From: JAUJOE01 sp038252945
GTDB taxonomy: Bacteria; Actinomycetota; Actinomycetes; Propionibacteriales; Nocardioidaceae
Direction: 5' to 3'
DNA: 64,000 nt
Assembly (NCBI GenBank): GCA_038252945.1
Contig: JBBSHN010000001.1
Location: 62,001-126,000, forward strand
The first letter of the stretch is position 1. The number at the start of each line of letters is the position of its first letter. The translations under genes and the position numbers were made by a program. Below are positions 15,364-23,591 of the stretch, piece by piece. The notes under the pieces were generated by a model that was not told where the DNA came from, did no database searches, and saw only the letters and a list, made by a program, of their open reading frames with translations.

Positions 15364-17910
15364 CTACTCAGTGGTGATGGCGGCCAGCACGTCGAGTCGG
15401 GCAGCGCGTCGAGCCGGCAGCACTGCCGCCAGCACACCGGCGATCCCCGCGAGCACAACGAACAGCGCCAGACGCAGAGCCGGAATAGCCAGAACGTCGA
15501 TGCCCTGATCGGCGATCGCCCGTTGCAAGGCGATGCCGAACGCGATACCCATGAGCACGCCGAGGACTGCGCCCAAGACCGCGATGGTGACCGACTCCAG
15601 TCGGACCATCCTGCGCAGCTGGCGCCGGCTCAGCCCGACAGCCCGAAGCAATCCCACTTCTCGCGTTCGCTCGATCACCGAGAGCGCGAGCGTGTTGATG
15701 ATGCCGAGCACCGCGATGATGACGGCAAGCCCGAGCAGCGCGTAGATGATGTAGAGAACCGTGTTGATCTGATTGGCCTGCTCTGCCGCGAACTGCTGCT
15801 GGTCTTTCAACGTGACGGTCGGGAGGTTCTTCAATGTCTTGGCGATCTGTGCATGGATACCAGCGGTGTTGGCTCCTGGCCGCTCTGTCACGAAAAGCAG
15901 GGAGTCGGCCGGTTTCAGCCCGCCACGCTTGAGCGTGTCAAGTGTCACCAGATAGTTCGCGGGGACAGCGGCCGAGGCGGTGAAGACACCCGCCACCGTC
16001 AGCTTCTGTACCCCTGCCTGCAGCCGCAGCCTCACCGTGTCACCCGGCGTGTAGTGATGCTGGCCTGCCGTCGTCTTGTCCACCAGAATCGCTGAGTTGG
16101 CGAGACTGGACATGTGGCCCAAGGACATGTCGACGTGCAGCGTTGACATCAGGTCGGCCGGGTCGACGGCGCCAAGGAAGACCTGGTTTCCGTCGACACT
16201 TCCCACAGCCTGGCGGAACTGCGCGACCGTCTGCACGCCGTTGATCTGTCGAATCTGCTGCGCAATGGCGGGAGAGAACGGCGTACCGACAGCGTTGGAC
16301 ACGACGAAGTCGGCCGTCAGTGTGTCGGAGATCGCCTTGTCGGTACTTGCCTGCGCCGAGGAACCGAGGATCGACATCAGCGCGACAAGGGTCAGGCCGA
16401 TCATCAAGGCGCTTGCGGTGGCCGCAGTACGGCGAGGGTTGCGCAGTGAGTTCTGCGTCGCCAGAGTTCCGACAGTGCCGTAAACCCGCTCGTACACCAC
16501 CCCGAGCGCCCCTACGATCGGCCGACCCAACACTGGCGACATCAGCGCGACGCCGATCAGGACCAACAGCATGCCGATCCCGATCATGAGCAGGCCGGTT
16601 CCACCACTGCCGAGAAATCCCCCCGCCATCAGTGCAATCCCGGCCGCCACTGCCAGCGCCCCTACCAGCATTCGGCGCCGCATGGACGACTCGCCGAGGG
16701 CCACGTCGTCTCGCATCGCCGCGACGGGCGCTATGCGAGCAGCCCGCCGGGCCGGCAGGTAGGCGGCGATCATCGTGACGATCAGGCCCACCGCGTACGA
16801 AGTGAGAACCGTGCGCAGCTTCAGTGGGAACGACGCCGACCCGAGGTCAAGGCCAATTACGGTGAACAGCGCCCTCAGACCGAGCGCCAGCAGGTAGCCC
16901 AGTCCGATCCCGACGGTCGAGCCGAAAAGTCCGACCACGAACGCCTCGCTGAGGACCGAGCGGTTGACCTGGCCTTTGGACGCTCCCATGGCCCGCAGAA
17001 GTGCAAGTTCGCGGCTCCGCTGTGCAACGAGAATGGAGAACGTGTTGATGATCAAGAAGCTGCCGACCACCATCGCAACCGCTGCGAACACCAGGAGAAA
17101 CGTATTGATGAACCCGAGCGCCTTACCGATGGCGTCCTCGTTCTTCTTCGCCACTGCATCGCCGCCGCGCGCCTGTACTCCGGCTGGGAGCATTGCGTTC
17201 GCTGCTCGCGCGAGCCGCTGTTGAGAGACACCGCCGGCTGCGGTGAGGCTAATACTGGTGAAGACGTCGCGTCCACCGAAGAACTGATGCTGAATCGCGG
17301 ACTGGTCGAAGATCGTCAGCGTCGCGCCGACAAGTCCACCGGAGGAGCCGAAGTGAACGAGGCCGGTCAACGTGGCATGCATTACCGGCTGCCGCCCAGG
17401 CGTAACGAGTGTGACGCGGTCTCCGACGGAGTAGCCGGCTTTCTGAGCAGTGCCTTCGTCTAGGGCCACCTCACCGACGCCGGATGGGAGCGTGCCTGCA
17501 CTCAACCGGATGATCTGCTCGCCGGTAATGGCTCGCGTGCGTGTGAAGTTGAAGGCGAGTCCCGGCGGTCCGTTTCCGCCGACAAGCTTGCCGTCGGCGC
17601 CGATGACGTAGACGCCTTGTACCTGGTCGGTACCACTGGCCTGGGCGGCCCCGGGCAGCCGAGAGAGCCGACGCACCACTGACGCCGGAATGGTCCGGAT
17701 GTCCTGTTGAGCCGTGAAGCTTGCTGCTCCCTTGGGAGCGACTTCGACATCTGCCGTAGTGCCCTTGATGATGCCGTCGAAAGCGCCGCCGAGCGCATCG
17801 GTGAAGATGAACGAGCCGGCGACGAAGGCGACGCCGAGCACGATGGCAAAGGCGCTCAGTGCCAGCCTCACCTTGCGGGCAAGCAAATTGCGCAGTGTGA
17901 TGCGCAGCAT
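15364..17910 (-). CDS. ABC transporter permease, FtsX/MacB type (two FtsX domains)
   Basis: A protein of 848 residues. It starts MLRITLRNLLARKVRLALSA, with the first TM helix at about residues 17-40 (FAIVLGVAFVAGSFIFTDAL), then a periplasmic/extracellular MacB-PCD domain. A first FtsX block of three helices lies around residues 270-400 (AMVVGSFLIINTFSILVAQRSRELALLRAMGASK). A second extracellular part follows, then a second FtsX block near the C-terminus (LGIINTLALSVIERTREVGLLRAVGLSRRQLRRMV). This is the duplicated actinobacterial permease architecture. The ATPase gene directly upstream ends 3 bases before its start, so the two form one exporter, of lipids, peptides or antibiotics. No substrate can be named. 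Confidence 0.93.
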   Translation of the reverse strand: MLRITLRNLLARKVRLALSAFAIVLGVAFVAGSFIFTDALGGAFDGIIKGTTADVEVAPKGAASFTAQQDIRTIPASVVRRLSRLPGAAQASGTDQVQGVYVIGADGKLVGGNGPPGLAFNFTRTRAITGEQIIRLSAGTLPSGVGEVALDEGTAQKAGYSVGDRVTLVTPGRQPVMHATLTGLVHFGSSGGLVGATLTIFDQSAIQHQFFGGRDVFTSISLTAAGGVSQQRLARAANAMLPAGVQARGGDAVAKKNEDAIGKALGFINTFLLVFAAVAMVVGSFLIINTFSILVAQRSRELALLRAMGASKGQVNRSVLSEAFVVGLFGSTVGIGLGYLLALGLRALFTVIGLDLGSASFPLKLRTVLTSYAVGLIVTMIAAYLPARRAARIAPVAAMRDDVALGESSMRRRMLVGALAVAAGIALMAGGFLGSGGTGLLMIGIGMLLVLIGVALMSPVLGRPIVGALGVVYERVYGTVGTLATQNSLRNPRRTAATASALMIGLTLVALMSILGSSAQASTDKAISDTLTADFVVSNAVGTPFSPAIAQQIRQINGVQTVAQFRQAVGSVDGNQVFLGAVDPADLMSTLHVDMSLGHMSSLANSAILVDKTTAGQHHYTPGDTVRLRLQAGVQKLTVAGVFTASAAVPANYLVTLDTLKRGGLKPADSLLFVTERPGANTAGIHAQIAKTLKNLPTVTLKDQQQFAAEQANQINTVLYIIYALLGLAVIIAVLGIINTLALSVIERTREVGLLRAVGLSRRQLRRMVRLESVTIAVLGAVLGVLMGIAFGIALQRAIADQGIDVLAIPALRLALFVVLAGIAGVLAAVLPARRAARLDVLAAITTE

Positions 17911-17913
17911 CGG

Positions 17914-18711
17914 TTAGGCCCCAGCGCCCGAACTAGCAACCACCCGTGAACTCAGCACCTTCATCTCCTCGAGCACACGCTCCGCACTCGGCCGGTGAAG
18001 CTCATGGACCACCTTCCCGTCAGCCAGGAAGACGACGCGGTCGGTGTACGCAGCCGCGATCGGGTCGTGCGTCACCATGACGATCGTCTGCTGGTACTGG
18101 TCGACGCTGCGACGAAAGAAGGTGAGCACCTCAGCGCTCGAGGCGGAGTCAAGGTTTCCGGTCGGCTCGTCGGCGAACACAATGTCTGGACGCGAGACCA
18201 ATGCGCGCGCGGCGGCGACTCGTTGTTGTTGGCCTCCAGACAGTTCGTTTGGCCGATGACTGAGCCGTGAGCGCAGGTCCACGGTGTCCACAACTGTGTC
18301 GAACCACTCCGGGTCAGGTTTCCGTCCGGCAATGGTGAGCGGCAGCACGATGTTCTCTTCGGCAGTCAACGTCGGCACGAGGTTGTAGGCCTGAAAGACA
18401 AACCCGATCTTGTCGCGGCGCAACTCAGTCAACTGCCGGTCGTTGAGACCGGCGAGAAGAACATCTCCGAGGAAGACTTCGCCTGACGTCGCGGTGTCCA
18501 AGGCTGCCATGCAGTGCATGAGCGTCGACTTGCCTGACCCCGACGGGCCCATGACCGCCGTATACCTTCCCGCCTCGAACTCGATCGACACCCCGTCGAG
18601 CGCTGCAACGGTGGCGTCGCCTTCGCCGTACAGCTTGCGCAGGTCGACGGCCTGCGCTGCAGTTCCCGACGACACCGCGGTGTCCGGTGGCGCAGCCGTT
18701 GCACCTGACAT
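17914..18711 (-). CDS. ABC transporter ATP-binding protein (MacB/LolD type)
   Basis: A protein of 265 residues with Walker A GPSGSGKST, Q-loop FVFQAYNLVPTLTAEENI, signature LSGGQQQRVAAARALV, Walker B IVFADEPTGNLD and H-loop MVTHD. The FQ.YNL.P.LTA.EN.. segment is typical of the MacB/LolD group that partners FtsX-type permeases. The frame is open to 18933, but ATG 18711 has AGGA upstream and begins just before the domain, so I use it. It supplies ATP hydrolysis for the permease encoded immediately downstream. Confidence 0.93.
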   Translation of the reverse strand: MSGATAAPPDTAVSSGTAAQAVDLRKLYGEGDATVAALDGVSIEFEAGRYTAVMGPSGSGKSTLMHCMAALDTATSGEVFLGDVLLAGLNDRQLTELRRDKIGFVFQAYNLVPTLTAEENIVLPLTIAGRKPDPEWFDTVVDTVDLRSRLSHRPNELSGGQQQRVAAARALVSRPDIVFADEPTGNLDSASSAEVLTFFRRSVDQYQQTIVMVTHDPIAAAYTDRVVFLADGKVVHELHRPSAERVLEEMKVLSSRVVASSGAGA

Positions 18712-18995
18712 GGGCATTCCTGAAATGTCGCTCCGATTCCCGCACCTGCACAAAGGTCGGGACTTTGCAAGGTCCACGCTAGCCGAGCGACTCAGAGGTG
18801 CGCCCTGGTGCGCGTGAGCACGCGCTGCGGCCTCGACCTCTCTGGCCTTCGTCGCCTCGCAGTACTTCTTCACCCTCGCAACGGTGACCTCCCGACGAAC
18901 AGCCAGCGTGAGTCCATCCCGATGCTCTCCCACGCGGGCGCATCCAAGTCAGGAGCGAGGCGTGCGGTGTCGGTGGGCGGTCCTACAGTGAGGGC

Positions 18996-19799
18996 ATGAC
19001 AGAGCTGCGCCTCGGCGGTCATGTCGACCAGGCCGATCCTCTTGCGGAAGCACGAGCGCGCGAGGCGAGCCTCTCGCAGTTCTTCCTCGGCGACCCACAG
19101 GGGTGGAAGGGCCCGAAAGTCGCGTACGCCGGCGGCGCGTCCGCTCTTCGTGAGGACGCAGAGCGTGCTGACGTCGACCTGTATGTGCACGCGCCGTACG
19201 TGCTCAATGTGGCCACCAGCAACAACCGCATCCGCATCCCCTCCCGCAAGCTGCTCCAGCAAACGCTCGATGTGGCAGCCGAGATCGGTGCTTGCGGCGT
19301 GATCGTGCACGGGGGCCACGTGCTGAAGAGCGACGACGCTGAGCTGGGTTTCGACAACTGGCGCAAGTGCGTCGAGCGCCTCGAGCTACGTGTACCACTG
19401 TTGATCGAGAACACCGCCGGCGGCGACAACGCGATGGCCCGGCGACTCGACCGAATCGGCCGCCTGTGGGATGCCGTGGAGTCCACCCAGCACGCCGATC
19501 AGGTCGGGTTCTGCCTCGACACCTGCCATGCTCACGCCGGTGGCGAAGAGCTGCTCGGCCTGGTGGATCGGGTTCGGGCGCTCACGGGCCGAATCGACCT
19601 AGTTCACGCCAACGACTCTCGAGACCCTTTCGGTTCCGGCGCAGATCGACATGCCAACTTCGGCGACGGGCAGGTCGATCTCGACTGCCTGTTCGCAGTA
19701 GTCCGCGATGCGCGTGCGCCGGTGGTCTGCGAGACCCCAGGCGGCGCCGAAGGACAGGCGGCTGACATCGCCTGGCTCCGCAAGCACCTGGACACCTGA
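18996..19799 (+). CDS. nfo: Endonuclease IV-type AP endonuclease (deoxyribonuclease IV)
   Basis: A protein of 267 residues with a TIM-barrel AP_endonuc_2 fold. Metal ligands are visible in YVHAPYVLNVA, IVHGGHV, LLIENTAGG (Glu), GFCLDTCHAHAGG (Asp, His), VHANDSRDPFGSGADRHANFGDG (His/Asp/His) and the final VVCETPGG (Glu). Endonuclease IV cuts 5' of abasic sites in base excision repair with three zinc ions. TACAGT stands 6 bases before the ATG, suggesting a leaderless transcript. It stands alone, divergent from the ABC exporter. Confidence 0.9.
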   Translation: MTELRLGGHVDQADPLAEARAREASLSQFFLGDPQGWKGPKVAYAGGASALREDAERADVDLYVHAPYVLNVATSNNRIRIPSRKLLQQTLDVAAEIGACGVIVHGGHVLKSDDAELGFDNWRKCVERLELRVPLLIENTAGGDNAMARRLDRIGRLWDAVESTQHADQVGFCLDTCHAHAGGEELLGLVDRVRALTGRIDLVHANDSRDPFGSGADRHANFGDGQVDLDCLFAVVRDARAPVVCETPGGAEGQAADIAWLRKHLDT

Positions 19800-19868
19800 G
19801 GCCAACCGAGCTACTGCCGCCCGCGGTGTTGCCTGAAGTTGCGGAGCTCGGCCGATAGGTTTCCGGTC

Positions 19869-20981
19869 GTGACCTCCATCGGTGTCCGCACCATCGCGGC
19901 CGCCAATCACCTCGCATTCCTCGAGGAGCGGGCAGACGCGAGCTTCCTGCAGACGCCGGCATGGGGACACGTGAAAAGCGAATGGCGATCCGAGTCGATC
20001 GGCTGGTTTCGCGACGACCGTCTTGTCGGGGCGGCACTTGTCCTCTACCGCAAGCTGCCTCAGATTCGACGATTTTTCGCATATCTTCCGGAAGGTCCCA
20101 CCCTCGACTGGTGCGAGGAAGACACAGCCGAAGTGTTGCGAGCGCTCCGGCGCCATGCACAAAATCGGGGAGCATTCGCGGTTCGAATGGGGCCACTTGT
20201 TGCGACGCGGCGCTGGTCGGCGCAGACAGTGAAGGCCGCGATGGCTGATCCCTGGCAACGTCGACTTGATGACCTATCCGCTGACGTCAGCTCCGACCGC
20301 GGTTGGGACCTTCAGTCACTCCTCCGCACAGAAGGATGGCGCCCGCTCACGCGCGCTGGTTTCACCGAAGGCCAGCCCCGCTACGTATTCCAGCTTCCTC
20401 TCGACGGCCGCTCCGAGGCAGACCTGCTCGCGAGCATGAACCAGCAGTGGCGGCGCAACATCAAGAAGGCGGCCAAGGCCGGCGTAAAGGTCACCGAAGG
20501 TGACTTCAGCGACCTGGCTGCGTTCCACACCTTGTACGTCGAGACCGCTGCGCGGGACGGCTTCACTCCCCGACCTCTTCAGTACTTCCAGCACATGTTC
20601 GCGGTGTTGCGCGGAGAAGACCGCGACCGCATCCGGCTCTACCTCGCATGGCACACCGACACCCTGATCGCGGCCACCACCTGGGTGCGCGTGGGCCGGC
20701 ATGTTTGGTACTCCTACGGCGCGTCCTCGACAGCCCACCGTGACGTGCGAGGTTCCAACGCCATCCAGTGGCGGATGATCCAAGACGCGCTGAGTATCGG
20801 GGCGACTGTGTACGACATGCGCGGTATCACCGAAACTCTGGACAGCGAAGATCCTCACATCGGACTTCTCCAATTCAAGGTCGGTACCGGCGGGGAGGCA
20901 GTGGAGTACGTCGGAGAATGGGACCTCCCGATCAACCGAGTGCTCTACCGAGCCTTCGACGCCTACATGAGGCGACGGTAG
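19869..20981 (+). CDS. FemABX-family aminoacyltransferase (peptidoglycan cross-bridge ligase)
   Basis: A protein of 370 residues with two GNAT-like lobes. Markers are ASFLQTPAWGHVKSEW near the start, LLASMNQQWRRNIKKAAKAGVKV (family MNxxxRRNIRKAEKxGV) in the middle, and YDMRGITETLDSEDPHIGLLQFKVGTGGEAVEYVGEWDLPIN at the end (family GLxxFKxGFGGxxxEYxGxWDLP). Fem ligases add an amino acid from aminoacyl-tRNA to the lysine or diaminopimelate of lipid II, building the interpeptide bridge. GTG 19869 is the start, with TAGGTT 7 bases upstream suggesting leaderless translation. An alanine racemase-like gene follows 3 bases later, so the two probably act together in wall precursor modification. Confidence 0.88.
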   Translation: MTSIGVRTIAAANHLAFLEERADASFLQTPAWGHVKSEWRSESIGWFRDDRLVGAALVLYRKLPQIRRFFAYLPEGPTLDWCEEDTAEVLRALRRHAQNRGAFAVRMGPLVATRRWSAQTVKAAMADPWQRRLDDLSADVSSDRGWDLQSLLRTEGWRPLTRAGFTEGQPRYVFQLPLDGRSEADLLASMNQQWRRNIKKAAKAGVKVTEGDFSDLAAFHTLYVETAARDGFTPRPLQYFQHMFAVLRGEDRDRIRLYLAWHTDTLIAATTWVRVGRHVWYSYGASSTAHRDVRGSNAIQWRMIQDALSIGATVYDMRGITETLDSEDPHIGLLQFKVGTGGEAVEYVGEWDLPINRVLYRAFDAYMRRR

Positions 20982-20983
20982 CC

Positions 20984-22018
20984 ATGCCACTCACCTTGTA
21001 CGTCGATGGACCGCGATGGCGCAGCCACTTGACTGAAACGATCGCCGCAGAACCTGCGCTCGTCCCGGTCATCAAGGGAAATGGCTACGGCTACGGCGTC
21101 GGGAGACTCGCCCGCCGCGCTGAGTGGCTGGGAGCGAAACTCGTCGCGGTGGGGACGTACGCCGAGGTGCCCGAAGTTGAGCGACGCTACTCCGGCGACA
21201 TCATGGTCTTGTCGCCGTGGCGACCGTCCCTTCGGGAGGCGGCGTACGGTCCAAGAATCGTTCACACAATCGGCCGGACCGAGGACCTCACCGGGTTGAC
21301 GACGATTGCCGAGCGTCCTCGTGTGGTTCTGGAGGCGCTGACGTCGATGCGGCGTCACGGCCTGGCGGAGGAGGACTTTCGGCGGCTCGGCGAGCTTGGA
21401 ACCGCTGGCCGGGCGGCACCCGGCGTACGGCTGGAAGGCTATGCGCTGCACCTACCGTTTGCCGGTCACCCTGAGTTGGAGGTCACGAGCTGGATCGACG
21501 GAGCACCGCCAGGGCGGTGGTTCGTCTCCCATCTCGACCAACAGCAGATTGCGCAGGTTCGCCGAACTCATCGTGAGGCCGAGGTGCGACCTCGGATTGG
21601 CACTGATCTGTGGCTCGGCGACTATAGTCACCTGGCTGAGCGTGCGACGGTACTCGACGTGCACGAGGTGAGGCGCGGAGACCGAGTGGGTTACCGGCAG
21701 CGCCTGATCGCCCGCGCCGGCTGGGTAGTCGTTGTCGCTGGTGGTACGAGCCACGGCATCGGGCTGGACGCGCCGACGGCCGCTTCGACAGCTCGGCAGC
21801 GGGCTGTGGCGTTGGCGCGCGGGAGTATGGACGCTGCCGGCAGAGCGCTTTCGCCCTTTCTGATCGACGGCAAGTACCGCTGGTTTGTCGAGCCACCCCA
21901 CATGCAGGTCAGCATGGTGTTCATGCCGGCAGACGCCACGGTCCCTGAGACAAACGCGGAGGTGCCTGTACGCGTGCGTCACACCACGACGACGTTTGAC
22001 CGAGTGCTTGTCTCCTGA
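20984..22018 (+). CDS. Alanine racemase-like PLP-binding protein (fold-type III barrel)
   Basis: A protein of 344 residues. LVPVIKGNGYGYGVGRLAR, at about residues 30-48, matches the PLP lysine motif of alanine racemase (VKANAYGHG), with the catalytic-type Lys present. The C-terminal part is shorter than in canonical Alr and I cannot identify its catalytic Tyr clearly. Enzymes of this set racemise or decarboxylate amino acids; a role in supplying D-amino acids for the wall is suggested by its tight linkage (3-bp gap) to the FemX-like gene. The frame extends upstream over femX, but ATG 20984 is the sensible start. Its last 40 bases overlap the convergent GT87 gene. Confidence 0.75.
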   Translation: MPLTLYVDGPRWRSHLTETIAAEPALVPVIKGNGYGYGVGRLARRAEWLGAKLVAVGTYAEVPEVERRYSGDIMVLSPWRPSLREAAYGPRIVHTIGRTEDLTGLTTIAERPRVVLEALTSMRRHGLAEEDFRRLGELGTAGRAAPGVRLEGYALHLPFAGHPELEVTSWIDGAPPGRWFVSHLDQQQIAQVRRTHREAEVRPRIGTDLWLGDYSHLAERATVLDVHEVRRGDRVGYRQRLIARAGWVVVVAGGTSHGIGLDAPTAASTARQRAVALARGSMDAAGRALSPFLIDGKYRWFVEPPHMQVSMVFMPADATVPETNAEVPVRVRHTTTTFDRVLVS

Positions 22019-23583
22019 CTGACTGCGGGGGAAGGCAGGGAGTCGATACCTGAGTCCAGAATTCCGCCGAGCGGATCGTCCGACAGCCCGTCCGCGCGAA
22101 CCGGGTCGAACCGCGGGTGCAGGATGTCACGGACGACAAGGACCATGAGGAACACCTCACCGCCGATGCGCACCACTATGGCGAGCGCGTAGACCCAGTC
22201 AAAGTGTCCCTCGGCGACAAAGAAGTTGGCGATGTGCATCCAGACGGCGAAGAAGTAGAAGATCTCACAGGCCTGCCAGATCAGCAGATCCCGCCATCGT
22301 GGCCGCGCGAGCGCTGCCAGCGGCAAGAGCCAGATCACGTACTGCGGTGAGTACACCTTGTTGACCAGCAGGAACGAGGCGACCACCAGGAACACGAGCT
22401 GAGCGAGACGCGGCCGCCGGGGCGCTCGAAACGTCAACCACGTGATGGCCAAGCAGGCGGCGCCAAACAAGAAAAAAGTGGTGACGTTGATGGCGGTGGC
22501 ACTTGCCGAGTGGCCCAGGTCTGAGGCGACCAACCAGAGCGACCCGTAGTCGGGCCCGCGTGAGGCGTTGAACTTCCAGAACCACAAAAAAGCGTTCGGC
22601 GACCAGAGATACACCGGTACGTCGATCAAGAGCCAGGTGACCAGACCCGCCGCGCACGACTTGACGAACTCGTCCAGTCGACGCTCACGCAGGCACAGGA
22701 CCAGCAACGGCCCGAGGAAAAACAGCGGATACAGCTTCGTCGCGGTACCCACGCCGATGAGCGCGCCTGCCAGTAGAGGTTTTCTCCTCGCCCAGGCCCA
22801 GAAGAACCCGGCAACGCTCCCTAACGCCAACACGTCCCAGTTGATAGTTGCCGCCAAAGCCAGCGCCGGGGACCCAGCGATCAGCAAGGCGTCCCATGGC
22901 CGCCGAGGCTGCGCACGCACCAAAAGCAACAGTGACAAAAGCAGCACGAGGAAGAAGCCCATGGAGTTGACGCACCAGAAGACGGCGCTGTCGTACTGGA
23001 CGTCGAGATTGGCCCCCACCTGGTCGTGCGGCACTCGGGACAAGTCAGGTCCTTTGCCGATGAGCCGCGTGATCGCGCCAGTGACTCCCATCCACGTTCC
23101 GGCGAGCACGGGGTACTCGACGGTCAGCTCCGAGGCGGTGGCAGATGTGTCCGGGCGCTTGAGCGGCGGCAGGTCCTGAGTCGGTGTGAACGGCCAAATG
23201 CCTTCTGCCAGGCCACGACCGACGTACAGGTAGGCAATGTCGGAGTAGCACATGTGCGAAAAGGGCAGCGGCGATGCTGCCTGCGACCAATTCTCCACGA
23301 CGCAGGGTGACTTCTGCACGATGCCGAGGCCAAAGACGACAGTCGCAACGGTGAGCGTGATGCGCAACGGTGTCCACCATCCGCTGTGCGGACGAGCGCG
23401 CCGGCCGAGCGGGCCACCGGTGGCCGCCGACGAAGCGCGGGCAACCGGGTCGTCGAGGGTTGGCGCTATCACGCCGTCCGCGGTGCGCGCTGACGAACCG
23501 GCATCCGAATCCGAGACAGGCCTGCCCGGCTCAGGCTCCGGCTGGCTCGGTCGCCGGTCGGCTGCCGGGGCGTCGATGGACAC
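21979..23583 (-). CDS. GT87-family (DUF2029) polyprenol-phosphate-mannose-dependent glycosyltransferase-like membrane protein
   Basis: A protein of 534 residues. About 68 N-terminal residues are disordered and rich in Pro, Ala, Ser and Asp, followed by about ten membrane helices. The family core shows as CYSDIAYLYVGRGLAEGIWPFTP in the first extracellular loop, VEYPVLAG, IGVGTATKLYPLFFLGPLLVLCLR and LVNKVYSPQYVIWLLPLAALARP. GT87 (GT-C fold) enzymes in actinobacteria, such as PimE and related mannosyltransferases, use polyprenyl-phosphate-mannose to build lipoglycans outside the membrane. Acceptor is unknown. It ends inside the convergent racemase-like gene and lies just downstream of the PBP gene on the same strand. 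Confidence 0.85.
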   Translation of the reverse strand: MSIDAPAADRRPSQPEPEPGRPVSDSDAGSSARTADGVIAPTLDDPVARASSAATGGPLGRRARPHSGWWTPLRITLTVATVVFGLGIVQKSPCVVENWSQAASPLPFSHMCYSDIAYLYVGRGLAEGIWPFTPTQDLPPLKRPDTSATASELTVEYPVLAGTWMGVTGAITRLIGKGPDLSRVPHDQVGANLDVQYDSAVFWCVNSMGFFLVLLLSLLLLVRAQPRRPWDALLIAGSPALALAATINWDVLALGSVAGFFWAWARRKPLLAGALIGVGTATKLYPLFFLGPLLVLCLRERRLDEFVKSCAAGLVTWLLIDVPVYLWSPNAFLWFWKFNASRGPDYGSLWLVASDLGHSASATAINVTTFFLFGAACLAITWLTFRAPRRPRLAQLVFLVVASFLLVNKVYSPQYVIWLLPLAALARPRWRDLLIWQACEIFYFFAVWMHIANFFVAEGHFDWVYALAIVVRIGGEVFLMVLVVRDILHPRFDPVRADGLSDDPLGGILDSGIDSLPSPAVSQETSTRSNVVVV

Positions 23584-23591
23584 GTGGCTCG

